NCBI GenBank assembly: GCA_046727955.1
Contig: JBKPDO010000026.1
Coordinates: 1 to 49,979, forward strand
From: DASVXQ01 sp046727955
Lineage (GTDB): Bacteria > Actinomycetota > CALGFH01
Reading direction: 5' to 3'
Length of the DNA stretch: 49,979 bases
Shown: positions 7,940-14,849 of the stretch, one piece after another
Layout: each line of letters starts with the position of its first letter
Position numbering within the stretch: the stretch's first letter is position 1
Program-made: the position numbers and the translations under genes
Notes under the pieces: model-generated
Told to the model about the DNA's origin: nothing
Database searches by the model: none
What the model saw: only the letters and a program-made list of their open reading frames with translations

Positions 7940-8012
7940 TGCCCCCAGCGGAGTTCGAATCCGCGTCGCCACCTTGAAAGGGTGGTGTCCTAGGCCACTA
8001 GACGATGGGGGC
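7940..8012 (-). tRNA. tRNA-Glu (TTC)
   Basis: Acceptor GCCCCCA/TGGGGGC and anticodon stem CCACC/GGTGG with loop CTTTCAA (anticodon at 7976-7978) are seen, with T-loop GATTCGAACTC. No CCA is encoded. It lies 21 bp upstream of tRNA-Asp in the direction of transcription. Confidence 0.96.
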
Positions 8013-8028
8013 CCGGTTCTCCTCGGGG

Positions 8029-8101
8029 TGGGCCGCGTCGGACTCGAACCGACGACACCCCGGTTAAAAGCCGGGTGCTCTACCAACTGAGCTAGCGGCC
8101 C
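8029..8101 (-). tRNA. tRNA-Lys (TTT)
   Basis: Acceptor GGGCCGC/GCGGCCC, D-arm TAGCTCAGTTGGTAGAGC and loop CTTTTAA (anticodon at 8066-8068) define tRNA-Lys(UUU). It is the first gene of the Lys-Glu-Asp cluster, 84 bp downstream of the glnR stop on the same strand. Confidence 0.96.
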
Positions 8102-8185
8102 ACGGCAGGGCGCGCCGATGGTGCCATCGTCGGCACCGTGCTGTCAAAGGATTCTCGCGTTCGTCCGCTGGCGGCTCCCTGGCCG

Positions 8186-8899
8186 TCAGTCTCTGGTGCG
8201 CTCGTCCCCCGCCGCCTCGCGCTCCGCCCTTGCCTGCTCCGCGGGCAGCAGCTTGTAGCCGACGCCACGGACCGTGGCGATCATCGACTCGTACTCCGGC
8301 CCCAGCTTGGCCCGCAGGCGGCGCACGTGCACGTCCACCGTCCTGGTGCCGCCGAAGAAGTCATAGCCCCAGACCTCCTGCAGGAGCTGGGCGCGGGTGG
8401 ATACCCGCCCGGGCCGGGAGGCCAGGAAGCGCAGCAGCTCGAACTCCTTATAGGTCAGGTCGAGCGGGCGCCCGTTCAGGCGGACCTGGTAGGAGACCGG
8501 GTCGACCACCAGTTCGCCGACCCGGACGGCCGCGTCGGGCTCGCTGGCGTCGGGTCGCTGCACCAGCAGCCGGATGCGCGCCTCGACCTCGGCCGGCCCC
8601 GCCAGCGGCAGGACGAAGTCCGAGGCGCCCCAGTCCGGCTGCAGCCCGGCCAGCCCGGCCTCCGGGATCACCACCAGGATCTCGCTCGACTCGCCCGCCG
8701 CCCGCAGGGTGCGGCACAGCGCCTGTGCCTTGGACAGGTCACGGGTGGCGTCGATCAGCACCAGGTCCTTGCCTGAGACTCCCGCGAGGCTCGCCAGGTC
8801 CAGCGGGAGCGTTGCGACGGCGTGTGCGAGATACTCGAGCGCGGGAAGGACCTCTTTCGCTCCCCCAGCCCGGTTCGTCAGGCACGCTAGCTCGGCCAC
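8186..8899 (-). CDS. glnR: GlnR-like OmpR-family transcriptional regulator
   Basis: This 237-residue winged-helix regulator resembles actinobacterial GlnR, the global regulator of nitrogen assimilation. The N-terminus (LACLTNRAGGAKEVLPALEY) and the pseudo-receiver strand DLVLIDATRDLSKAQALCR match GlnR style. The receiver has an Asp at the usual phosphoacceptor place but lacks the rest of the acidic pocket, as in known GlnR. The C-terminal domain has the OmpR signature (LTYKEFELLRFLASRPGRV, RTVDVHVRRLRAKLG, TVRGVGYKL). MoaD-like and lmeA genes lie divergently upstream, as at the mycobacterial glnR locus. The stop is followed by tRNA-Lys. Confidence 0.85.
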   Translation of the reverse strand: MAELACLTNRAGGAKEVLPALEYLAHAVATLPLDLASLAGVSGKDLVLIDATRDLSKAQALCRTLRAAGESSEILVVIPEAGLAGLQPDWGASDFVLPLAGPAEVEARIRLLVQRPDASEPDAAVRVGELVVDPVSYQVRLNGRPLDLTYKEFELLRFLASRPGRVSTRAQLLQEVWGYDFFGGTRTVDVHVRRLRAKLGPEYESMIATVRGVGYKLLPAEQARAEREAAGDERTRD

Positions 8900-9028
8900 T
8901 CGTAGCAGTCACCTCACTGCCGCCCCGGCTGCCAGGAGTCGATCGGGGCCACAGCGGGGTTGCGGCGGCCGGAGCGCCAGGGGCACCGTAGCATCCGCCC
9001 TCTGACGGGACAACGAGGAGCATGAGCC

Positions 9029-9268
9029 GTGGTGCGAGTACGCCTGTTCGCCGCCTTGCGGGAGGCCGCGGGGGCGGCCGAGGTCGAGGTGCCGGCCGGC
9101 CGTCTCTGCGACATCCTCGGCGGCCTCGAGGATCGCTTCGGCGAGCGCTTCGGGACCGTGCTGGGCTACGCCAGCGTGCTGGTCGACGGCGGCCGCGCCG
9201 ACCCCGCCACCCAGGTGCCCGACGGCGCCGAGGTCGCCCTGCTGCCGCCGTTCTCAGGCGGCTGCTGA
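9029..9268 (+). CDS. MoaD/ThiS-family sulfur-carrier protein ending in Gly-Gly-Cys
   Basis: This is a beta-grasp, ubiquitin-like protein of 79 residues with the MoaD pattern VRVRLFAALREAAG at the start and ALLPPFSGG at the end. Sulfur carriers of this family are adenylated and thiocarboxylated on a terminal Gly-Gly, then feed sulfur into molybdopterin, thiazole or cysteine. Here one residue, Cys, follows the Gly-Gly before TGA, so it is not a ready acceptor unless trimmed. Related carriers such as QbsE are matured by a JAMM protease. Starts at GTG 9029 or 9032 are equivalent; GAGGAG lies eight bases upstream. It is two bases upstream of lmeA. Confidence 0.85.
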   Translation: MVRVRLFAALREAAGAAEVEVPAGRLCDILGGLEDRFGERFGTVLGYASVLVDGGRADPATQVPDGAEVALLPPFSGGC

Positions 9269-9270
9269 GC

Positions 9271-9963
9271 ATGCGCAAGCTCCTGATCGCCGTGGTGCTG
9301 CTGCTAGGCCTCGCGGTTGCCGCGGACTTCAGCGCCGCGCGCGTGTTCGAGAGCCACGTCACCACCGCGCTGCAGCGCAGGTACGACCTTGGCAAGCGAC
9401 CGGTCGTGCAGGTGCGCGACTTCCCCTTCCTGCCTCATCTGGTGTCAGGGCACTTCTCCACCATCGACCTGGCCACCGACCACGCCAGCGCCCGCGGTCT
9501 CACCGTCGAGAGCCTGGAGCTGCATCTGCGCGACGTGACCGTGCCGCGGAGCGTGATGCTGGGCCGGAGCGGCCTGGTTCGGGTGGCCCGGAGCGACGGC
9601 GAGGTGACGCTGAGCCAGGCGGAGATCAACCGGCTGGTCGCTGAGCGCCTGCAGGGCGGCTCGCTGACGCTGGGCTCCGGCGGGGCGAGGGTGCAGCTAC
9701 GCACTGAGGTCCTCGGGCGGCCGCTGACCGTGGTAGTGTCCGGCCGGCTCGGCGCGCGCGCCGGGCGCATCGCCTTCACGCCGCAGACGGTGCAGATCAG
9801 CGGAGTGTCCGACCCGCTGCTCGAGCAGCAGCTCGCCTCGCAGTTCACCTTCGACGTGTCGCTGCCCCCGCTGCCGGCCGGGTTCATGGTGGACCGGCTC
9901 GACGTCGAGCCGGGCGCGGCGCTGCTGGTCGGCCACGCCGGGCCTGTCGAGGTCGCGGCCTGA
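9271..9963 (+). CDS. lmeA: DUF2993/LmeA-like phospholipid-binding protein
   Basis: The protein has 230 residues with an N-terminal signal or anchor segment (MRKLLIAVVLLLGLAVAADF). A typical LmeA body follows, with strands such as PVVQVRDFPFLPHLVSGHF, the repeated DVTVP and a Pro-rich C-terminal FDVSLPPLPAGF. In mycobacteria LmeA is a cell-envelope lipid-binding protein needed for lipomannan elongation and lies beside glnR. It starts two bases after the MoaD-like stop, so the pair is probably one transcript. The stop codon runs directly into a tandem repeat. Confidence 0.85.
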   Translation: MRKLLIAVVLLLGLAVAADFSAARVFESHVTTALQRRYDLGKRPVVQVRDFPFLPHLVSGHFSTIDLATDHASARGLTVESLELHLRDVTVPRSVMLGRSGLVRVARSDGEVTLSQAEINRLVAERLQGGSLTLGSGGARVQLRTEVLGRPLTVVVSGRLGARAGRIAFTPQTVQISGVSDPLLEQQLASQFTFDVSLPPLPAGFMVDRLDVEPGAALLVGHAGPVEVAA

Positions 9964-10021
9964 GCGCCCGAGCGGCCTGAGCGCCCTGAGCGCCCGAGCG
10001 GCCTGAGCGCCCGAGCGGCCG
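9962..10021. repeat. 17-bp GC-rich tandem repeat after lmeA
   Basis: GAGCGCCCGAGCGGCCT occurs at 9962-9978 and 9988-10004, and once more with a final G at 10005-10021. A 9-bp partial unit lies between the first two. The array begins inside the lmeA stop codon. Confidence 0.85.
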
Positions 10022-10057
10022 CGTGGGGTTCCGGGAGTCCGGGGCGAAGAACGAGAA

Positions 10058-10123
10058 AACCCAGGGGGTTGACGCCGCGCATGGCAGCGCCACCTTGGTG
10101 GACCAGGCCAAGCCCCCTGGGTT
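10058..10123 (-). terminator. intrinsic terminator on the minus strand
   Basis: AACCCAGGGGG pairs with CCCCCTGGGTT (11 bp), and an inner CCACC/GGTGG hairpin lies within the loop. Read on the minus strand the stem is followed by TTTTCTCGTTCTT. No ordinary minus-strand gene lies upstream, so it probably ends the small transcript at 10124-10290. Confidence 0.6.
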
Positions 10124-10184
10124 CGGTGAATCTGTGTGGATTCCGCGGGCGGTACCCGATCCCGCGATTCAGGAGCGGGCCGCC

Positions 10185-10265
10185 CTAACGGGCAGTCACC
10201 TCGCGGGTCCAGAACGGTTTATGCAGTTGGACCACCTCCTTTCTCGCGTGCCGCCAGTTAGCCAT
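10185..10265 (-). CDS. possible small ORF or leader peptide with a perfect Shine-Dalgarno
   Basis: On the minus strand AAAGGAGGTG (10242-10233), a near-perfect anti-16S match, is followed six bases later by CTG and a short frame encoding HKPFWTREVTAR then TAG. No ATG, GTG or TTG lies at proper spacing. The frame is also open from ATG 10265, giving 26 residues, but the GGAG before that ATG is too close. The gap between lmeA and ygfZ is otherwise empty. It could be a non-AUG small protein, a leader peptide or part of a small RNA; the product is unknown. Confidence 0.35.
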   Translation of the reverse strand: MANWRHARKEVVQLHKPFWTREVTAR

Positions 10266-10304
10266 ACTCCAGGGCTTGTGCGCAACGCAGTTACCATGGG
10301 AGGC

Positions 10305-11282
10305 ATGACCACTCTCATCGATGTCTCCGCCGCGCTCGCCGGCAGCCGGACGGGCGTGATCGTGGTGGAGCGGCCCGACCTCGCCGTGCTCGAGCTGAGC
10401 GGCGCGGACGTGCTGCGCTATCTGCACGCTGTGTCCACCCAGCACACCGCCGACCTGCGCCCAGGAGACGCGGCCATGGCGCTGCTGCTGTCCCCCAAGG
10501 GCAGGATCGAGTTCGCCTTCCGGCTCGCCGTGCTCGACGAGGCCGTGCTGCTCGACACCGAGGCCGGCGCTGCCGAGGCGCTGGCCGAGCGACTGGCCCG
10601 CTTCGTGTTCCGCTTCGACGTCCGCGTCGGCCCCACGAGGCCGGGCGCGGTGAGCCTGCTCGGGCCGGGCGCTGACAAGGCGCTGGCCGCCGCTCGCCTG
10701 CCGGTGCCGCCCGCCGCGGTGGGCGGGGCCGCCTCGGCGACCTCTGGGCTGGTCGCCCACCGCGGCGAGCTGGGCGTCGACCTGGTGGGCGAGCAGGCAC
10801 CTGGCACGCTCTCGGTCCTCCAGCGGGAGGGGGTGGCGCGGGCGCCGTTCGAGGTATGGGAGCTGCTGCGGGTCGAGCGTGGCCTGCCGCGCTGGGGCCG
10901 CGAGCTGACCGACGACGTCCTGGCGGAAGAGGCGGGCCTGCTCGGCTCGCACGTCCACCTCGACAAGGGCTGCTATCCGGGCCAGGAGACGGTCGCCCGG
11001 GTGCACAACCTCGGGCAGGTGCAGCGCCGCCTGGCCGGGCTGCGCTTCGAAGACTCCGCCCACGAGGCACCGCCGCCCGGAACCGACCTCGCCGCGGAGG
11101 ATGGGCGCGGCGCGGGTCAGGTCCGCAGCGCCGTCCGGCACCCGGACCTGGGCACCATAGCGCTGGCCTACGTGCGCCGGACGGTCGCCCCGGGCGAGCG
11201 GGTCAAGGTCGGGCCCTTTGCCGCCACGGTCGTCGAGCTGGCCCCGCTAAGGTCGGCTCCCACGGCCAGCTCTCACAGGTAG
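10305..11282 (+). CDS. ygfZ: YgfZ/GcvT-domain folate-binding protein (Fe-S maintenance)
   Basis: This YgfZ/IBA57-like protein of about 325 residues has the diagnostic KGCYPGQE motif (in HLDKGCYPGQETVARVHNLG) and the GcvT-like N-terminal fold (LAVLELSGADVLRYLHAVST, LLSPKGRIEF). These proteins bind tetrahydrofolate and help build or repair Fe-S clusters, for example in MiaB-type enzymes. ATG 10305 and ATG 10296 are both possible; neither has a well-spaced ribosome-binding site. Mycobacteria carry a homologue near glnR. The gene is followed by a 329-bp gap. Confidence 0.9.
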   Translation: MTTLIDVSAALAGSRTGVIVVERPDLAVLELSGADVLRYLHAVSTQHTADLRPGDAAMALLLSPKGRIEFAFRLAVLDEAVLLDTEAGAAEALAERLARFVFRFDVRVGPTRPGAVSLLGPGADKALAAARLPVPPAAVGGAASATSGLVAHRGELGVDLVGEQAPGTLSVLQREGVARAPFEVWELLRVERGLPRWGRELTDDVLAEEAGLLGSHVHLDKGCYPGQETVARVHNLGQVQRRLAGLRFEDSAHEAPPPGTDLAAEDGRGAGQVRSAVRHPDLGTIALAYVRRTVAPGERVKVGPFAATVVELAPLRSAPTASSHR

Positions 11283-11611
11283 CCTCGCTCGTCGCGTGCC
11301 ACGCGCTCACCCAGGCATCGCGTGCGGGCTCAGCTCTTTCCGCAGGTGGGCCCGCTATTCGAGCTATTCGAGCTTCTGGAGCTATCTGCGGTCTGCCCCA
11401 TTCAGGGAATCTTTTTGCGTTCTGGCAGTAGGAGTCAGGCGAGTTGGCAGTTACAATGCTCCGGCTCGCCAGTCTTGAGCGATCCGGGGCTGAACCGGAC
11501 ACGGGCCGTTCGGGGGATGTCGCCCAGGGCTGGTAGCTCGTAAGGCAAAACAGGATTTTCGGACAGCAAATCGTGGGCCTGCGCGCGTCTGGACGAGGGG
11601 GGAGATCGTAC
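11283..11611. promoter_or_regulatory. intergenic region upstream of rsiG
   Basis: These 329 bp hold no gene. A local AT-richer stretch (AATCTTTTTGCG near 11410, TAAGGCAAAACAGG near 11540) and a duplicated GAGCTATTCGAGCT-like run near 11360 mark the probable rsiG promoter region. GGGGGGAGA just before the rsiG ATG is its ribosome-binding site. No operator can be named. Confidence 0.4.
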
Positions 11612-12199
11612 ATGAGCGTCGAGGTCATCCCCGGCGGTAAGCGGCGTATCGATCGGGTGCTCGACCCGCGATTCGTCGCCGGGATGAAAAGGCTCGGGCT
11701 GGACGAGCTGCGTTGCCGTCGGGGCGAGGCCGAGGCGGAGGAGCAGAGCATCTCCTACCTGCGGCGGATGCTGCAGGGCCGGCTCGACATCCTCCAGGCG
11801 GAGCTCGTGCGCCGCGCACACGGCGACCAGGAGGTGACCGACCTGGTCGCTGGGCTGCCAGGGATCCTGAGCGATGCGAGCCGAGCCGCGCCAGGCCCCT
11901 GGGGCTCTCCCGATCCCAGCTGGCCGGGGCGCCTCACCGCGATGCCGAGTTTCCTTACCCACGAGCCTTCGAGCCGTCGCCGTCGCCGCGTCGAGCGCCT
12001 GGTGTCGGACGAGACCATCGCTCGCATGCCCGAGCTGGAGGCCCAGGAGCTGACCCAGGCGGTCGAGGTACTGACCCGCGAGGAGGAGGCGGTGTCCGCC
12101 AGCCGCCGGGCGGTGCAGCAAGTCGTCGATCTGCTACGCGGCGAGCTCGCTCGCCGCTACCGCAACGGAACCGCGAGCGTGGCCCAACTGCTGGAGTGA
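11612..12199 (+). CDS. rsiG: RsiG-like c-di-GMP-binding anti-sigma factor
   Basis: The protein has 195 residues and is largely helical. It carries two exact copies of the RsiG signature E-x3-S-x2-R-x3-Q-x3-D, at E44-S48-R51-Q55-D59 (EEQSISYLRRMLQGRLD) and E158-S162-R165-Q169-D173 (EEAVSASRRAVQQVVD). In Streptomyces RsiG these motifs lie on two antiparallel helices that bind a c-di-GMP dimer, which lets RsiG hold the sporulation sigma factor WhiG. Two motifs in one chain is the Streptomyces-type arrangement; Rubrobacter RsiG has one motif and dimerises. The start has GGGGGAGA upstream. An HD-GYP phosphodiesterase follows about 200 bp downstream. No WhiG gene is in the window. Confidence 0.9.
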   Translation: MSVEVIPGGKRRIDRVLDPRFVAGMKRLGLDELRCRRGEAEAEEQSISYLRRMLQGRLDILQAELVRRAHGDQEVTDLVAGLPGILSDASRAAPGPWGSPDPSWPGRLTAMPSFLTHEPSSRRRRRVERLVSDETIARMPELEAQELTQAVEVLTREEEAVSASRRAVQQVVDLLRGELARRYRNGTASVAQLLE

Positions 12200-12400
12200 T
12201 CGCTGCCGCCGGTCCGAGCGAACCGGGGCCGGCGGGGATACGCCCCGCTCCCCGGTTTGGCTGCGGCATCTTGGGCCACCCAACCCTGCCAAAGCGCTCA
12301 AGCTCTTGAACCTTGCTCTGATTGACACGAGGCGGGCACGTCGCGCCCTGCTCTCCCTCCTTGATGTCGTCCAGCGACTCTCCCGGGGGTAGTGCAAAGC

Positions 12401-13210
12401 ATGGAAACAGCGATCCGCTACCTGAACCAGCTCGAGGCGGCCCAGCGCCAGTTGCTGGTGTTCGCGCGCGAGCTCAACCAGCTCTACCAGGCCGAGCGGA
12501 CCCGCGCTGCCGAGCTGGAACGGGCCCTGTGCCGCCTGGAGGAGTCCTACCTGGACATGGTCAAGACGCTGGCGTTCGTGGTCGAGGCCAAGGACCCCAG
12601 CACCCGCGCTCATCTGGAGCGCACCCACGACTACGCCGCGGTCCTAGCCAAGGTGATCGACGCCGACCTGGCCGGTGACCAGTGCCTGCGCTATGGCTTC
12701 CTGCTGCACGACGTCGGCAAGATCGGCGTGCCGGAGGCGATCCTGAACAAGCCCGGCCCGCTCGACGAGGAGGAGTGGCTGATCATGCGCACGCACCCCC
12801 AGATCGGCGTGCAGATGGTCTCGGGCATCAAGTCGCTCGGCCCGGCGGTCGAGGTCATCCGGTCCCATCACGAGCGCTGGGACGGCCACGGCTACCCAGC
12901 GGGGCTGGGCGGCGAGGAGATCCCGCTGAGCGCGCGCGTGTTCTCGGTCTGCGACGCCTTCGACGCCATGACCTCCGACCGCCCCTACCGCCGTGCGATG
13001 CCCTACGAGCAGGCGATCGAGGAGATCGACGCGGGCGCCGGCTCACAATTCGACCCGGCGATGGCGGCGGCGTTCGTGTCGATCGGAAATCTCGAGGAGA
13101 TCCACGCGTCGCTGCACACCCACTACGTGCCAAGGCCCGACTACCCCGCCGGCGTTGGCGCAGGCCCAAGCGTGCGGACTACGCTCGGGGCCGATGCAAA
13201 TACTTGTTGA
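12401..13210 (+). CDS. HD-GYP domain protein, probable c-di-GMP phosphodiesterase
   Basis: This 269-residue cytoplasmic protein has an N-terminal helical segment of about 50 residues, probably a coiled coil, then an HD-GYP domain. Visible are the HD pair in LLHDVGKIG (H103, D104), NKPGPLDEEEW, THPQIGV and the signature HHERWDGHGYP followed by DAFDAMTSDRPYR. This is the canonical c-di-GMP-hydrolysing family. No receiver or PAS sensor is attached. GTG 12392 is an in-frame alternative start. The 3' end overlaps the asparaginase start by 17 bp, so the two are probably co-transcribed. Its place beside rsiG suggests that it lowers c-di-GMP and frees the sigma factor held by RsiG. Confidence 0.9.
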   Translation: METAIRYLNQLEAAQRQLLVFARELNQLYQAERTRAAELERALCRLEESYLDMVKTLAFVVEAKDPSTRAHLERTHDYAAVLAKVIDADLAGDQCLRYGFLLHDVGKIGVPEAILNKPGPLDEEEWLIMRTHPQIGVQMVSGIKSLGPAVEVIRSHHERWDGHGYPAGLGGEEIPLSARVFSVCDAFDAMTSDRPYRRAMPYEQAIEEIDAGAGSQFDPAMAAAFVSIGNLEEIHASLHTHYVPRPDYPAGVGAGPSVRTTLGADANTC

Positions 13211-14171
13211 GGTCGAGCGCAGCGGGCTCATCGAGAGCTGCCATTTCGGCGCCGTAGTCGTGGCCGACCCGGACGGCAGCGTCCGGGCGGCGATCGGCGA
13301 TCCGGCCATGCCGATCTACCTGCGCTCCTGCGCCAAGCCACTGCAGGCGCTCGCTGTGCGAGGCCTCGGCGTCGAGCGGGACCTGGGGCTCGGCTCCCTC
13401 GCGCTGGCCGGTGCCGCGGGCTCCCACTCCGGCGAGGCTGAGCAGGTCGCCTCGGTCCGCAAGGTGCTCGCCGCCGCCGGCCTCGACGAGCGCGCTCTGC
13501 GCTGCCCGCCAGCGCTGCCGCTCAACGCCGAGGCCCGCCGAGCGGCGGACGGCCCCGCCCCCGTCTACCACAACTGCTCCGGCAAGCACGCCTATATGCT
13601 CGCCGGCGCCGTCGCGCGGGGCTGGGACCCCGACCGGTACACCGCGCCGGAGCACCCGGTCCAGGCGGTGGTGTCCGACATGATCGCCGACCTTGCCGGC
13701 GTGGCCATCGAGCACGTCGGCGTCGACGGCTGCGGTGTTCCCGTCCACGCCCTGCCGCTCCGAGGCCTGGCGACCGCCTACGCGCGCCTGGGTAGCCTTG
13801 CCGCCGCCGGCGAGGAGGGACCGGTCGCGCTGGTGGCCTCGCTGCGACGCCACCCGATCATGATCGCCGGCAGCGGGGAGCTCGACACCGTGCTGCTGGA
13901 GGCGACCGGGGGCAGGGTGATCTCCAAGGCCGGCGCGGAGGGGGCCACGGCGGCCGTCAACCTCGCGACCAGCCAGGGCCTGGCCGTCAAGGTCCTAGAC
14001 GGCGGGCGGCGCGCCCGCGGGCCGGCGCTGGTGGCCGCGCTACGGGCGCTCGGCTGGCTCGAGGAGCATGAGCTGGAGGCGGTCCTTTCCGCCGCGACCA
14101 GTCCCGTCCTCGGGGGCACTCAGCCGGTGGGCGTCGTGCGCCCCGCCTCCTTCCAGGTGCCACTGGGCTGA
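13194..14171 (+). CDS. L-asparaginase II family protein (PF06089, thermolabile type)
   Basis: This 325-residue enzyme belongs to the asparaginase family typical of Rhizobium AnsA and actinobacteria. Conserved blocks are VERSGLIESCHFGAVVV, YLRSCAKPLQALA, NCSGKHAYML, GVDGCGVPVHALPL, GELDTVLLEATGG and ISKAGAEG. It converts asparagine to aspartate and ammonia. The family has a catalytic Ser-Lys arrangement distinct from EcAI/EcAII; the SCAK and NCSGKH motifs are its signature. The ATG lies inside the end of the HD-GYP gene. Function as a true asparaginase rather than another amidase is inferred from family membership. Confidence 0.88.
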   Translation: MQILVEVERSGLIESCHFGAVVVADPDGSVRAAIGDPAMPIYLRSCAKPLQALAVRGLGVERDLGLGSLALAGAAGSHSGEAEQVASVRKVLAAAGLDERALRCPPALPLNAEARRAADGPAPVYHNCSGKHAYMLAGAVARGWDPDRYTAPEHPVQAVVSDMIADLAGVAIEHVGVDGCGVPVHALPLRGLATAYARLGSLAAAGEEGPVALVASLRRHPIMIAGSGELDTVLLEATGGRVISKAGAEGATAAVNLATSQGLAVKVLDGGRRARGPALVAALRALGWLEEHELEAVLSAATSPVLGGTQPVGVVRPASFQVPLG

Positions 14172-14202
14172 GGCTGCGGGTCGAGGGCTCTTCAGCCGGT
14201 GC

Positions 14203-14230
14203 TTGCAAAAGTTAATCATGTGCTTTACTT
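14203..14230 (+). promoter_or_regulatory. probable promoter of the XRE regulator gene
   Basis: TTGCAA (14203-14208) is followed after about 16 bp by TTACTT in an unusually AT-rich patch. The ATG of the regulator lies 36 bp further on, after GGGGGAG. Confidence 0.45.
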
Positions 14231-14265
14231 TGGGCAGCGTTCGATGTGATGAGGTAGGGGGAGTG

Positions 14266-14757
14266 ATGGTGCGCAAGGGGATCGAGCAGCTCGGCTCGGC
14301 GGCGGCCGTCCGCGACGTGGGCCGGTACATCCGCGAGCAGCGGCGGCAGGCTGAGCTGTCCCTGCGCAACCTGGCGCGCCAGGCGGGGGTGTCGAACCCA
14401 TACCTGTCGCAGATCGAGCGCGGGCTGCGGCAGCCGTCGGCGAAGATCCTCAAGGACATCGCCAAGGCGCTGAGGATCAGTGCGGAGACCCTTTACGTGC
14501 GGGCCGGCATCCTCGACCAGGACGAGCCCGAGGGTGACCTGGTTCCCGCGATCCTGCGCGACCCTCACCTCACCGAGCGGCAGAAGCAGGTGCTGATCGA
14601 CGTCTACAGGTCTTTCCTGGCCAGTGCTGAGCCGGCCACGCCAGCCACGCCAGAGCGTGGCGGCGAGCCGGTTCGATCGAACAGCCGGGGGGGTCCGGGA
14701 GGCTCTCTAGCGAGGCCCCGACCACGGCATCACGAAGTGAAGCAAGGCCGAGCGTAG
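14266..14757 (+). CDS. XRE-family helix-turn-helix regulator (Rv0474-like)
   Basis: The protein has 163 residues with one Cro/C1-type HTH at about residues 20-75 (VGRYIREQRRQAELSLRNLA, VSNPYLSQIERGLRQPS, AKALRISAETLYVRAG). A short region follows that includes LTERQKQVLIDVYRSFL. It matches the XRE regulator that precedes hbhA in mycobacteria (Rv0474), and here too the HbhA-like gene lies immediately downstream. The tail after residue ~115 is low-complexity Pro/Arg. The start is fixed by GGGGGAG; a much longer in-frame opening to 14068 is a shadow of the asparaginase gene. Confidence 0.88.
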   Translation: MVRKGIEQLGSAAAVRDVGRYIREQRRQAELSLRNLARQAGVSNPYLSQIERGLRQPSAKILKDIAKALRISAETLYVRAGILDQDEPEGDLVPAILRDPHLTERQKQVLIDVYRSFLASAEPATPATPERGGEPVRSNSRGGPGGSLARPRPRHHEVKQGRA

Positions 14758-14795
14758 CCCCCCGGTGGATCAAGGGTAGGCGGGCCTCAGCCCGC

Positions 14796-14832
14796 CTCGA
14801 GCAACAGACTCGAGCAACAGACTCGAGCAACC
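14796..14832. repeat. 13-bp tandem repeat between the XRE and hbhA-like genes
   Basis: The unit CTCGAGCAACAGA occurs twice in a row, followed by a partial CTCGAGCAAC, just upstream of the hbhA-like ribosome-binding site. It lies in the transcribed gap. Confidence 0.8.
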
Positions 14833-14849
14833 GAGAGGAGCAGACCGAC

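Noticed and set aside
14796..14832. tandem repeat considered as a CRISPR array
   Set aside because: The 13-bp units are contiguous with no spacers. No CRISPR array or cas gene was seen anywhere in the window.
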